Shown here piece by piece: positions 34,578 through 44,852 of a stretch of 64,000 nt of DNA. How positions within the stretch are numbered: position 1 is the stretch's first letter; every line of letters begins with the position of its first letter. Below the pieces are notes generated by a model. That model ran no database searches. It saw only the letters and a list, made by a program, of their open reading frames with translations, and was not told where the DNA came from. The DNA lies in contig NW_026946359.1 in the NCBI RefSeq assembly GCF_035222275.1, positions 6,324,001 to 6,388,000 of the forward strand. The letters are read 5' to 3'. The position numbers and the translations under genes were made by a program. This DNA is from Podospora bellae-mahoneyi (lineage: Eukaryota; Ascomycota; Sordariomycetes; Sordariales; Podosporaceae).

Positions 34578-35894
34578 CTACAAATCCCCGGCCTCGTCTC
34601 TGTCCACATACCTCTCCAGCCTAGCCTTCAATTCCTCAACCTCAATATCCTTGTCGTCATCCTCCCCAGCATGTCCGTGATGCCCATGAGGCGGAATCAA
34701 AACCTTCCCCACCACTTGGACAACACCATCGCTGGCAATCCCGTCCTGGAAGATCACCTTGGTGAACCCATTCAGCACAATACTGACCCACCCCTTCCAC
34801 CTCTTGACGTCAACCGCGATTGCCTTGTCGTCCAGCAGCGTCTCCAGATCCACATGCCAATACTTTCCGCCCTCTGCATCTTCCACAGCAGCCTTCTCGT
34901 CCTTGTGACTATTATAAAAGGCGTCGCTGTAGAGGGTCTGGTCGACGACAAAGTGGTACTTGAGCAGTGCCTCGAGGTACTTCAACCCGTGGTGGGAGAA
35001 CAAGAAGGCGTTGGCGCGGGGGCCGAGACGTCGCCAGGCCGAGTTGGTTGGTGCGAAAAGGGTGCCGCCTTTGTGGTCTGGGACGGAGAGTTCGGTCTTT
35101 TCCAGACCGAGCGAGAAGGTGCTGAAGGTGTTGGGCAGCAGGGAGATGATCTTCTCCTGGGAAGGGGGTGGGACGAGGATGTGGTCAATGGCGTGGATGA
35201 TGCCGTTTTTGGCGAGGATGTTGCCGTAGACGATTTTGGAGATGACGTTGACCCTGATGGAGAACAGCAGGCCGGTTGAGATCCTCAGCCGCTGGGGGCG
35301 GGAGCCGAGGGTGTCGAGCGACAGGTTGGAGGGGAGGGTGTGCTTGTGGTAAAGATCGACCTTGGTGTGCAGGCCGGGGGCGATGTGGTATTTCAACAGG
35401 GCCAGAACGAACTCCTTGGGGGGAGGCTTGTCGCCGTGGTGGGGGATGCGCTCAAAGGCTTTGTCGGTAGGGACGAAAAGGGTCTTGTTGTGGGAGGTGG
35501 AGTCGAGGAGGTCCTTGATGTCGGAGAAGTCATCGTTGTCAAGGAGGGAGGCGAACTTGGTGGTGTACTTGTTGGATTTTATCAACTCGTAGATGGTCTT
35601 GGTCTTGTCGCCACGGCGGGGCTTACGCTCGTGAAGAGGCAGAGGGGGTAAGTTGCTGTCACTGTTGAAGCCGTCGAAGCCGTCGAAGGAGTAGCCGTCG
35701 AATTCGCTGGTGGCCTTTTCGATGCGTTTCTCGATCTTGGTAAAGATCTTGGCCGAGCGGGAGACGGTGGAATCCCACCAGGTTTGTACCAAATCTGGAG
35801 AGACGGCGGGTTGGTGCTCGTCAAGCTTGATTGCCTGATCAGGGGCAACCAGAGCGGCTGCGGTAGCGGCAAAGAGAACGGTTAGATGCTTCAT
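34578..35894 (-). CDS. Secreted FAS1 (fasciclin) domain protein
   Basis: Single exon, 438 residues, from the ATG at 35894 (MKHLTVLFAATAAALVA, a good signal peptide). Two fasciclin domains follow: the first about residues 95-240 (TIYELIKSN...LFVPTDKAFERI...LKYHI... and NGIIHAIDHILVPP), the second about 245-410 (IISLLPNTFSTF...TLFAPTNSAWRRL...LLKYHFVVDQTLYS and VVQVVGKVLIPP). FAS1 domains mediate adhesion and matrix interaction in walls or at the cell surface. The C-terminus after the second domain is His-rich then acidic, with no GPI-type hydrophobic tail, so the mature protein is probably secreted or wall-bound rather than GPI-anchored. Convergent with the Rad51-like gene. Confidence 0.9.
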   Translation of the reverse strand: MKHLTVLFAATAAALVAPDQAIKLDEHQPAVSPDLVQTWWDSTVSRSAKIFTKIEKRIEKATSEFDGYSFDGFDGFNSDSNLPPLPLHERKPRRGDKTKTIYELIKSNKYTTKFASLLDNDDFSDIKDLLDSTSHNKTLFVPTDKAFERIPHHGDKPPPKEFVLALLKYHIAPGLHTKVDLYHKHTLPSNLSLDTLGSRPQRLRISTGLLFSIRVNVISKIVYGNILAKNGIIHAIDHILVPPPSQEKIISLLPNTFSTFSLGLEKTELSVPDHKGGTLFAPTNSAWRRLGPRANAFLFSHHGLKYLEALLKYHFVVDQTLYSDAFYNSHKDEKAAVEDAEGGKYWHVDLETLLDDKAIAVDVKRWKGWVSIVLNGFTKVIFQDGIASDGVVQVVGKVLIPPHGHHGHAGEDDDKDIEVEELKARLERYVDRDEAGDL

Positions 35895-37684
35895 GGTCAC
35901 CAAGCCCCAGAGCGAGACTATGCCGGATCAGTTTTCAGAGACGAGAACTAGATCTCAAGGGAAACCAGGCTCACCAACTCAGCTTTCCTTCTCAGGTTCC
36001 CTCTCAGACTTGTTATACCTGATGGTGGGACGCGCGGACATACAGGCATCCCACCTCCCCATAACCCCCAATAACGGCGTCATCTGTCGATTCGACTCAA
36101 CTGATTGGCTGCCCACCCCGCAGTTTGAATCGAGAGCCGTTTCGATCCGTCCTCATCGGGATGCTCTGCTCAAGCTTCCTCAATCGTTGGACCAAACCTT
36201 GTAAAGGTCCATCTCATGTTCGGCGTAGTGCTTATTTGTATGGCGAACTGTTGGGCAGCTGCGTCATTGTCTTGTCACCAAACTTGCTCTCATTCCGCCA
36301 ACGGAACAGCGGACAGCACTGAGCCATCCATCATCGACTTACCTGAGAGTGTTCACCTCGAGGTCGGGCATTCCGTATGCCCCGAGATCCGATTTCTGCA
36401 TGTCTGTGGTCGTCCATGCCAAGCTGTTTGCGTCGGCGGAAAGGAACCGTTGGTCTTGGATGCTGTCTATGCTTTATGGAGGGTGGGATTGCTCTCCATG
36501 TGTGATAGAGCTCTTCCCCGCATAAGAGGGCTGAGCTTCCATCTTGAAATGTAACGACACAGCAAAAGCTTCAATGCCCACATGTGCATCTTTTGATATG
36601 CCAGGCATCATATACCGTGCTATCACACAGCCGGAGAGGCCGGTCTCGCACGTAGGACAGCATGTGTGTCAAGAGAGGGCATTACTGATGCCTGCCACTC
36701 ATGATCAGCCACAGTATTCTTGGAGATATGTCGAGAAGCCACAACGGTAACAATGCAAGGTCACAAAGATACCCAGTTGCCGAGGGTGGATCGAAAGCTA
36801 GCACAGCCTCGGGAGCTGCCAACGTCGACGCTTGTTTCAAGTCGGCGCTTGGTACCAGACTGCCGGGTTCTATCATCTGTGTTGATGACTTCAAACAGGA
36901 TTGGTGAGCACTGCGGTGGCGGTTGGCGTGACCCTTCTGGCCCCCTTGCTGCTGTGGGGGAGACCACCAGACCAAGCGCTCATCAAGTCTCTTGAAGAAA
37001 AGCTTGGCCTGCTCGTTGTCCACCATGGCTGATGCACGGCACGGTGGCGGGGAGGATTGGGGAGAGGGAGCCGGGGGAGGGAGGCCACCGGTTTGTCCAG
37101 TCAGAATCCTGGAAACCGGCATCTCACCTGCCACAGCATCCCAAGTCGACGTCCCATCCACCAGTCCCAGAAGAGGTAGGGGTCTCGCTCGCTAACGAGG
37201 TCGCTGTTCGTGAGGCTGAAGCGATTAATCTTAAGGCCCCAAACTGCTGGAGAGCGCGCTGGGCATTTCCACAGTGACCCGGTGTGATTTCCGCCGCTTC
37301 CATCTGTTCATCCCATTCTGCTCAACTCAGCTCATCATCGCATCTCTCTCAATCTCAACATGGCCGTTCTCATGAGTTCTGCTGCCTGACGTTAGCCCGG
37401 CCCCCGACAGCCATTGGATCCCTCTCTTGTCTCTCTCCATTCTCACCGGGGAATCCTTATTGTTGCAGGGAAGCGTGCTCGTGCTGGTCTTTCATGGTTT
37501 TGTCGGGTGCTCCGTGGTGCTAGCACAGCCTCGCCCATTGTGGGACACAACGCACCGTGGCTTGGAGACTCCCTTTCAACGACACGTCGAATTGATTTCT
37601 TTACCCGGCGACGGCCTCTTTTTCCCTCACCGGCATTCTGACGCATCCGTAAACCAGCGATTGACCGCTCGCCGTCTCTGCATC
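35895..37684. other. Divergent promoter region, FAS1 gene and membrane zinc-finger gene
   Basis: 1.8 kb between two divergent starts. The half next to 37684 is pyrimidine-rich (CTC/TCT runs at about 37280-37450), typical of a fungal leader. The frame of the zinc-finger gene is open from 37427 but has no ATG before 37685. No separate gene seen. Confidence 0.6.
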
Positions 37685-40084
37685 ATGCCGGTTTTTGCGG
37701 AGCGTTCGGTGCTCGCCGCCCGGTCGACATCGCCGCTCTCTGCCGGCGCCATTGCGGGGGCAGTGGTAGGATCAGTGGTGGGAGTCCTCATTATCCTGCT
37801 CTGCATCTTTCCCTTTGCAAGACGGCGATGGATCAACCGTCATGATGAAAACACCCTGGCAGAGATGGGGCAGAGCCCCGGAGGCCCCAACTTCGCTCAT
37901 CCTGATGACGATTCTACCAAAAAGTATTCAAAGGATCACCTAGTTCCTGGCTCCGATAGTCAAGCTGGCACCGCTCACGAACAACCCGCACACGGCATAC
38001 CAGATATCAACGGCCAGAATACATCACCAACAAAGACCAGCTTGGATCAGCTTCCCTCTCAGCCAGCCCTCCCGCAAGGCGTTTCTCTTGACCAAGGTCT
38101 CCCGTCGCCCGTCTCGCCATCTGCTTCGCCGTCACCCCGGCCCGAGTCCTTCCCCGGCCAGGCCCAAACTGGAGGCCAGGCAGTCTCTGCACCGGCAGCC
38201 GGTCTGATCCGGTCACCCACGAGTGCCTCGTCAAAGTCACGTTCCGCTTCAAAAGGCACCACCGGCAAGGACAGCACACGCCAGTTGAACTTTGACTCTT
38301 CGTTCGCTTCGCCAAGTCGTCAGGGCACTTTTAGCAACATCGTCGAGGAGCCCGAGTCTTTTGAGCCCCCTTCGCAACACTCCACTTTCCGAGAGAAACT
38401 CACTAGTATCTTCCGGACTTCATCTGGCGAGGGACGTCGGGACAGCAAGCGATCGACCGGCACCCGCTCGTCTTCTGTTCTCACAGGCGATATTCTTGCC
38501 TACCAGGAGCCGATAGCAGGACAACCCATCGGCCAGCCTATCATCGAGGAGCACCATCCCGACCCGAGTGGTCTCAACTGGGGCTATTATAACGATCCGA
38601 CTCTCCCACCAGGTAGTGACGCCCTTCCCCAAGGAACGGACCTTTCCCAGTTCAGCGAACCAGTTATTTACACGGAACCAGGAACCTTTACTACCATCCC
38701 CAACCCCGCAGACTTGGCCTTTGTGCCGCCAGCGACTTACGCTTCAGCCTCGGTCTTGCCTAGCCCAGTGTCGCCAAGTCAGCATCCATTCCCTGGACTT
38801 GGACTCGACATCACTTCACCTGACGGTGACCGGACTGTCACGCCTATCAACCCACTGCATAGTTTCAGCCAGCGGAATAAAGTTCCAGGGCCGCTCCAGC
38901 GTGTCGATAGTCTGCCTCCACCCACCATTGTGTCGGATATCCCGAGTCCCCCATTCAGCTACACTGCCGGCCCCAGCGGCAACCCTATGGACTTTATGAA
39001 CCCCACGAATCAGGTCGAGAGCGCTTGGATGGTCGAACAGGAGATTCTCAAGGCCGAGAACTCGCCATCACCCCCAGCCCCTTCACCGCCAACTGACACC
39101 TTCCCACCAACAATGGCCCAGGAGCCTCAGCTGCAGTATATCGACCAGAACCACCAGGTCCAGTACATCAACGGAGCTGGCCTGTCACCAGAACCAGAGT
39201 ATAACTTTGGCCAGCAAAGCCTTGGCCAGCAAAGCCTTGGCCAGCAGAACCTTGGCCAGCAGAACCTTGGCCAGCAGGACCTTGGCCAACAGAACCTCAA
39301 CCTGAACCAGCAAAGCTTTGGTGAACAAAGCTATCAGTCCCCACCATATCAGCCTTCATACCAGCAGACGCCAGAGATGGGATTAGTGCAAGATTTTGGC
39401 GTTCCATTAGGTTACTACGACGGTAACGGCACCGTGATTCAAGATTACTCGACGCCACCACCGTCAGGTCCATCACTTCCCTCGACCGTCCAAAATACCC
39501 CTGACACACGCCTCACTGCGTACACGGCATCCCCATCACCGCCATCCGAACTCGACCCCCACAATGGAATGTACCTCAACGTCTCTCCCATCCCATCACC
39601 AGGCCAGTCCCCACATCCATCATCGACCCTTTCTCCAGGGCTCTCGGCCCCGTCACCAGCCACACCGGCGGGGTTATCACCCGGGGGACAAGAGAAGGCC
39701 TTTGCCTGCAACAAGTGTGATCGCATCTTTGATCAGATCCACAAGCTCAAGTATGTTCCCGTCTCATCCCCTCCTGCAGGCCCGTGTTCTAACACATACA
39801 CCAGTCACCACAAACGCTACCACGACCGACCGCATGAGTGCCCACACGCAGGCTGCACCATGAGATTCGGCACCAAGACCCATCTAGACAGGCACATCAA
39901 CGACAAGCACTTCAAAACCCGCAAGTTTTACTGCACGGTCCACGACTGCCCTTACTCGAAGCAAGGGGGCAAGTCATTCCCTCGCAAGGACAACTGGAGG
40001 AGACACATGGTCAACAAGCACCAGCTTACACCAACAACGGATCCCGAGCCGGAGTTTATCGATGAGATGATGGTTGGTGTATAA
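37685..40084 (+). CDS. Predicted membrane-anchored C2H2 zinc-finger protein
   Basis: Two exons, 37685-39750 and 39805-40084, 781 residues. The 54-bp intron (GTATGT donor, CTAACAC branch point, CCAG acceptor) has no stop and keeps frame, so an intronless reading is possible; splicing is favoured because it restores a proper first finger, CNKC...HKLNHHKRYH. Two further fingers follow (CPHAGCTMRF...H...H and CTVHDCPYS...FPRKDNWRRHMVNKH). Residues about 20-43 are one strongly hydrophobic, Gly-rich segment followed by RRRW, a single-pass membrane anchor with only about 18 residues before it. The middle 600 residues are Pro/Ser-rich, with a six-fold five-residue repeat of the type LGQQS/N. Known membrane-tethered regulators are released by proteolysis; whether this one is, is inference. 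No homologue function is recognised. Confidence 0.82.
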   Translation: MPVFAERSVLAARSTSPLSAGAIAGAVVGSVVGVLIILLCIFPFARRRWINRHDENTLAEMGQSPGGPNFAHPDDDSTKKYSKDHLVPGSDSQAGTAHEQPAHGIPDINGQNTSPTKTSLDQLPSQPALPQGVSLDQGLPSPVSPSASPSPRPESFPGQAQTGGQAVSAPAAGLIRSPTSASSKSRSASKGTTGKDSTRQLNFDSSFASPSRQGTFSNIVEEPESFEPPSQHSTFREKLTSIFRTSSGEGRRDSKRSTGTRSSSVLTGDILAYQEPIAGQPIGQPIIEEHHPDPSGLNWGYYNDPTLPPGSDALPQGTDLSQFSEPVIYTEPGTFTTIPNPADLAFVPPATYASASVLPSPVSPSQHPFPGLGLDITSPDGDRTVTPINPLHSFSQRNKVPGPLQRVDSLPPPTIVSDIPSPPFSYTAGPSGNPMDFMNPTNQVESAWMVEQEILKAENSPSPPAPSPPTDTFPPTMAQEPQLQYIDQNHQVQYINGAGLSPEPEYNFGQQSLGQQSLGQQNLGQQNLGQQDLGQQNLNLNQQSFGEQSYQSPPYQPSYQQTPEMGLVQDFGVPLGYYDGNGTVIQDYSTPPPSGPSLPSTVQNTPDTRLTAYTASPSPPSELDPHNGMYLNVSPIPSPGQSPHPSSTLSPGLSAPSPATPAGLSPGGQEKAFACNKCDRIFDQIHKLKYVPVSSPPAGPCSNTYTSHHKRYHDRPHECPHAGCTMRFGTKTHLDRHINDKHFKTRKFYCTVHDCPYSKQGGKSFPRKDNWRRHMVNKHQLTPTTDPEPEFIDEMMVGV
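39209..39298 (+). repeat. 15-bp tandem repeat in coding sequence
   Basis: Six tandem copies of a 15-bp unit (GGCCAGCAAAGCCTT and variants) encode six five-residue repeats GQQ(S/N/D)L in the membrane zinc-finger protein. Adjacent copies are pairwise identical, which suggests recent slippage. Confidence 0.95.
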
Positions 40085-40719
40085 TCAACGTGGAAGAATA
40101 AGGGGGGAGGGGGTGGGGGGATATATGGCGAGGAGTGCGGAACATTCCTCGCAAAGGAAACGTTCGTTTATACCCAACATGGAGGAACAAAATCCAGGAG
40201 ATACTGGTTTAAAAGCAGGCCATCTATGTTTTTTTCCGGAAGGGTGGAATTTTTTTCGGGCGATATCAAGGGGGCATTGAAAGCGTTTCAAGATTTTCTC
40301 TCTCTCTCTCTCTCTCGCGGGATATGGAAGACAGGACATAGCATTTCTCTTGCTTTGTTTTTGTACATGTATTTTCGATTTTCTTTTGGGATCAGCGAAA
40401 AAGTCATGGAAGGGCTCCTGGCTTGATTTTGATGTTTTTTTCCTTTTTTTTTTTTTTTTTTTTAGTTCGTAACCCTAGATTTAATAGGGGTAACGACTTT
40501 GAAATGGAAACGCGCTATACGGCGGCATTACTTCCGCTTTTTGGCGGGTGTTGATGACCTTTTCTGTCTCGTGTGCGTTACTGATGGGACATGCCTGCAC
40601 CTGCTCAGCCATCCATCCAAGCTTTATTTTCGAGTCGTTTGATCTCTTGAAGATCGAACATTACTTTGGTCGTATTGGTATCATCATCTCACACATCTCT
40701 CCTCTCAAACTTATCCCCC
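40085..40719. other. Convergent 3' flanks of zinc-finger gene and RRP40
   Basis: Spacer between converging genes with a (TC)n run at about 40299-40316 and T runs at about 40435-40463. No coding sequence seen. Confidence 0.65.
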
Positions 40720-41512
40720 TCACTTCATCCCCTTGGCCAACCTCTTCACCAACTTCCTCTGCGCCTCCACCCCCAACCCCCCCTCGTCCGTCTCCCTCAA
40801 CGCCCTCCCGACCACCACAATAGCCTTCACATCCTCCCCTCCAACCCAAACCTTTCCATTCCTCCCCACCGCAATCTCGAACGCCAACCCCTCCCCCCCT
40901 AGCAGCTCCAGCACTTCCACCTTTCCCTCCTCCTTGCTCTTCGCCATGAGCAACCGTCTGGCAAACTGCAACGAAACATCAAACACCATCCCCCCTTTCA
41001 GCTCCCCCAGGCCGTCCGACTTCCCCGTGGACTGGGAGACACACTCGATCTCGGGATCCATGTGCTTGTTTGCCAAGACCACGCGGGCGTAGACGAGGGC
41101 TCCCGGGGCGAGCTGAGGCCGGGTCTTCTTGGTGGCCGACTCGAAGGAGAGGTGGGGGAGGGTCGCGGGGGGTGTGTAGGGGGATATGGAGGTGAAGTAG
41201 AGGTCTGGGCCGGAGCGGAGGATTTGAGCTATTATTAGGTCGCCTGGGGTTGGGATGTACTATGGATGGGTTAGTGGGAATCGTGAAAGGGGGAAGGCGG
41301 GGGGAACATACCCGGTTGTTGTTGTATTCCACCCACATGGAGTTCTTTTGGTGGTTGGTGATCAGCTGGCCGGCGACGACGGGGACGATGTCGCTTGGGG
41401 GGACATGGCGGAGGCCGGGGCCGAGGCGGAGCGGTTTGGAGGTGGAGGAGGGGATGAGATCTGGGGAGATGGGGTCGCCGGGGAGGACTAGGGGGCGTTC
41501 GGTGGTAGTCAT
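40720..41512 (-). CDS. rrp40: Exosome complex cap subunit Rrp40
   Basis: Two exons, 41312-41512 and 40720-41259, joined in phase 0 over a 52-bp intron (GTATGT donor, CATAG acceptor); 246 residues, the usual length for Rrp40. It is one of the three S1/KH cap proteins of the RNA exosome, which degrades and trims RNA in nucleus and cytoplasm. The N-terminal strand region (PLVLPGDPI...LGPGLR) is followed by the S1 domain: MWVEYNNNR, then YIPTPGDLIIAQI just after the intron, and GALVYARVVLANKHMDPEIEC. The C-terminal KH domain includes FEIAVGRNGKVWVGG, close to the family GxNGxxW signature. The gene diverges from SSZ1 with 704 bp between starts, so both may share a promoter region. Confidence 0.93.
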
Positions 41513-42216
41513 GGTGGGCGCGCGATTGTGATTTTGTGGGTTGTGGTTGTGACTTGGGAGAGATGGCAAGTTTCTCCGATTATTGGGGCTAGAATTGGTG
41601 TTGTCGTGGCGGCGATAGGGGTATCAAAAAGAGATGGCGGTTTGGGATGCTGGTGTTTGGCTTTGGTTTGGTCTGGGGAAATTTCCAGTTCAGCCTTGCG
41701 ATGCGGATATCGATTGCGCTTCAGGTGCTGCAGCCTTGGTGGGGGCTGTTCGTTCGTTGATCTTGGCTCTGTAAACCTGCTGGACTTGTGGTTGGGCTGA
41801 CACTCGATGGAGTCCAAGCAAGGTTGCTAGTACAGCAGTGATCAACGGCCATGGCAGCAGTGAGCAAGAAAACTCTCTTGCTATGACTACGGGGTCCCCC
41901 ACCTGAGCCTTGTCTTGCTCAGCGAAACTATGACCCAGCTTGATAGGTGAATAGGAGACCAAATGCTGCTCCGCGACCAACCGCGCCCCATACTCACCAT
42001 GTCACTGGTACCTCGATGTGGGCCCCCACAGTGTCCCGCATCCCTGCGAAGACTTGGGCCAATATTTTTTGACAGTGGAAATTTTTGGATCCCCCACCAC
42101 TGTTGACCAATTTTTAACTACGAATTGCCATTCCCACGCCGCTTCAAGAGACATCACCACCCCTCTTCGGCCTCAAAGAATCCTCCCTTCCTTCGCAATC
42201 GCCAGTTACAGTCAAA
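41513..42216. promoter_or_regulatory. Divergent intergenic promoter region, RRP40 and SSZ1
   Basis: 704 bp between two divergent start codons of genes that both serve basic RNA and protein biogenesis. No specific binding site is identified. Confidence 0.55.
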
Positions 42217-44039
42217 ATGAGCGGTGCCAAGTCTGTTGCGCCGGAGAACCGGACCGTCATTGGCTTGACCTTTGGCAACTCCAACAGCTCCATCGCCTAC
42301 ACTGTTGACGATAAGGCTGAGGTTATCGCCAACGAGGACGGAGGTAAGCATCAGACTCGAGGCCCCTGGTCCCTCCAAGCGCTAACACACCCGGAACAGA
42401 CCGTCAGATCCCAACAATCCTCTCCTACGTCGACGGCGATGAGTACTACGGTCAGCAGGCGAAGGCTTTCCTGATCAGAAACCCAAATAACACAGTCGCC
42501 TACTTCCGTGACTTCCTCGGGAAAGAGTATGTGGCCATGTCAGACAGCAACGACAGTTACTAACAAGCCCGCAGCTTCGAGCATATCGACCCTACCCACA
42601 ACCACGCCTCTGCGCACCCCAAGGATGTTGACGGAGCCGTCTCTTTCACCATCAAGGACAAGGCCGAGGAGGACGCTGAGCCGTCCACCGTTTCCGTCTC
42701 CGAGGTTGCCACCCGCTACCTCCGTCGCCTGGTCGGCTCTGCTTCCGATTACCTTGGCAAGAAGGTCACCTCTGCCGTCATCACCGTCCCTACCAACTTC
42801 AACGACAAGCAAAAGGCCGCCCTTCTTGCTGCTGCCAACGCTGCCGATCTCGAGGTTCTCCAGTTGATCAGCGAGCCCGTCGCTGCGGCGCTCGCCTACG
42901 ATGCGCGCCCCGAGGCTCAGGTCGAGGACAAGATCGTTGTCGTTGCCGAGCTGGGCGGCACCCGCTCCGACGTTGCCGTCATTGCCAGCCGTCAAGGCAT
43001 GTACACCGTCCTCGCCACTGCCCACGACTACGAGTTCAACGGTGTTGCTCTTGACAAGATCCTGATGGATCACTTCGCCAAGGAGTTCCTCAAGCGCAAC
43101 CCCAGCGCCAAGGACCCCCGTGAGAACGCCAGAGGCCTCGCCAAGCTCAAGTTCGAGGCCGAGGCCACCAAGAGGGCCCTCAGCATCGGTGCCAACGCCA
43201 GCTTCAGCGTTGAAAGCTTGTCCGACGGTATCGATTTCGCCAGCACCATCAACCGCCTCCGTTACGAGACTCTTTCCAGGACCGTTTTCGAGGGCATCAA
43301 CCGCCTGGTTGAGTCTGTCATCAAGAAGGCCGGCCTTGACGTTCTTGACATTGACGAGGTCATTCTGTCTGGTGGCACTGCCCACACTCCTCGCATTGCT
43401 TCCAACTTCAGCAACATCTTCCCCCAGACCACCAGAATCTTGGCCCCCTCCACCAACCCCTATGCCATCAACCCTTCCGAGCTCGGCGCTCGTGGCGCTG
43501 CTCTCCAGGCCAGCCTGATCCAGGATTACGAGGCCGACGACATCGACCAGTCGACCCACGCTGCCGTCACCACTGTGGCCCACATCAGCAACGCCATTGG
43601 TGTCGTCTCTCTGAACGCTGCCGGCGAGGAGATCTTCGTTCCTGTTGTTCCCGCCGAGACTGCCGTCCCCGCCAAGAGGACAGTCCACGTCGCCGCGCCC
43701 AAAGACGGCGGTGATGTTCTTGTCAAGTTCGTCGAGGGCAACACCCACATCAAGGTTACCAAGCCTGAGCCCAAGCCCAAGGAGGACAAGACCGCCAAGG
43801 TCGAGGATGCTGCTGACTCTGACGAAGAGTCTGACTTCTCCGACGACGAGGAGGAAGAAGAGGAGAAGCGCGAGAAGGTATGGAATATTGGCAACACCCT
43901 TGCCGAGGCTGCCATCCGCAATGTGAAGAAGGGCGGCAAGGTCGAGGTTACTGTCCAGGTCAACGCCGATCTTTCCGTCATTCTCACGACGAGAGAAGTT
44001 GGCGCCCAGGGCGGTGTGAGAGGCCAACTGAACGCTTAG
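42217..44039 (+). CDS. ssz1: Ssz1, atypical Hsp70 of the ribosome-associated complex
   Basis: Three exons: 42217-42343, 42400-42526 and 42575-44039, 572 residues; introns of 56 and 48 bp with GTAAGC/GTATGT donors and CTAAC branch points. Ssz1 pairs with the J-protein zuotin to form RAC, which stimulates the ribosome-bound Hsp70 Ssb during translation. The Hsp70 nucleotide-binding fold is clear (VIGLTFGNSNSSIAY, VITVPTNFNDKQKAALL, ISEPVAAALAYD, LSGGTAHTPRI). The phosphate-2 loop reads ELGGTRSDV instead of the usual DLGGGTFDV, fitting the lack of ATP hydrolysis known for Ssz1. The C-terminus is a short, substrate-domain-like strand region interrupted by an acidic insert (DSDEESDFSDDEEEEEE) absent from typical Hsp70s. 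A 515-codon open frame on the opposite strand is a codon-bias artefact common opposite Hsp70 genes. Confidence 0.94.
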
Positions 44040-44852
44040 AAGGTTGGCGAGCTCGGGTGAGGGCAAACCGTTGATAAAAAGACACAAAAGCTCCTGCTAA
44101 AAGGCACGGAGCTGGATGAGTGGACCCCCCAAGACTTGCTCAGGGATTTAGACTACAACTGAGTGGCCGGCTTCCTTGTATATGGGGTGCATTCGGGGAG
44201 ACTGCCTTGGCGTTGGTTGTGACCATAAGGCGGGGTCGGATGCGTCGGATGAGGAGGGAGGTTACAAATTGTACGGGCATAGTTGGGACGAGGAGGAGGA
44301 CGAAGACTTTGAGATGGTGTATGAGTTTTCGGAGGGGGTTCGGTGATGAGGAAACGGAGAAGGAGGATACCACCAGCTGCATGGAAGGGTCAAAAGGAAA
44401 ACGAAAAGGCGCTCGAGGTGGGGAAAGCCTCTATGGAATGGATAGGCAGGCATTGTCATCAATAGACTCAGCGGTTGTTTGTTGATTGTTTCTTTTTTTT
44501 TCTCATTGTAGATGGATATGGTTGGGGGTTTATATGGCATGTCATTTGCTGTGGGACGCAGGTGTGCGTATGTGAACTTGCGAGATGGGGGTTGGGAAGC
44601 GTAAATATATTATGAATTATGTCATGTGCCAGAACGGTTTCAATCAGCCAAATCCAAGTGTCATTAAAAATTGCCCATCCTCTTAGGGGAGGGATGGCTA
44701 GTGTTTTAGAAACCAGTGTGTTGCCATATACCCACACACACACACACCCACACACACACACACACACACGTGTCCAACAACAAAAGAAACAAACCGCCCG
44801 CTTGCTTGCTCTTTTCCCAACTGAGAACTCATCACCCCAGACAACAACCTGA
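44040..44852. other. Convergent 3' flanks of SSZ1 and the NT-C2 gene
   Basis: Spacer with a CA microsatellite. No coding sequence seen. Confidence 0.65.
44733..44769 (+). repeat. (CA)n microsatellite
   Basis: About 18 CA units with one extra C, in the 3' flank of the NT-C2 gene. Confidence 0.9.

Noticed and set aside
42540-44087. 515-codon open frame on the minus strand opposite SSZ1
   Set aside because: It mirrors the strongly biased codons of the Hsp70 gene, has no introns where SSZ1 has one, and reads as Gly/Leu/Val-rich sequence with no domain. Antisense open frames opposite Hsp70 genes are a well-known artefact.
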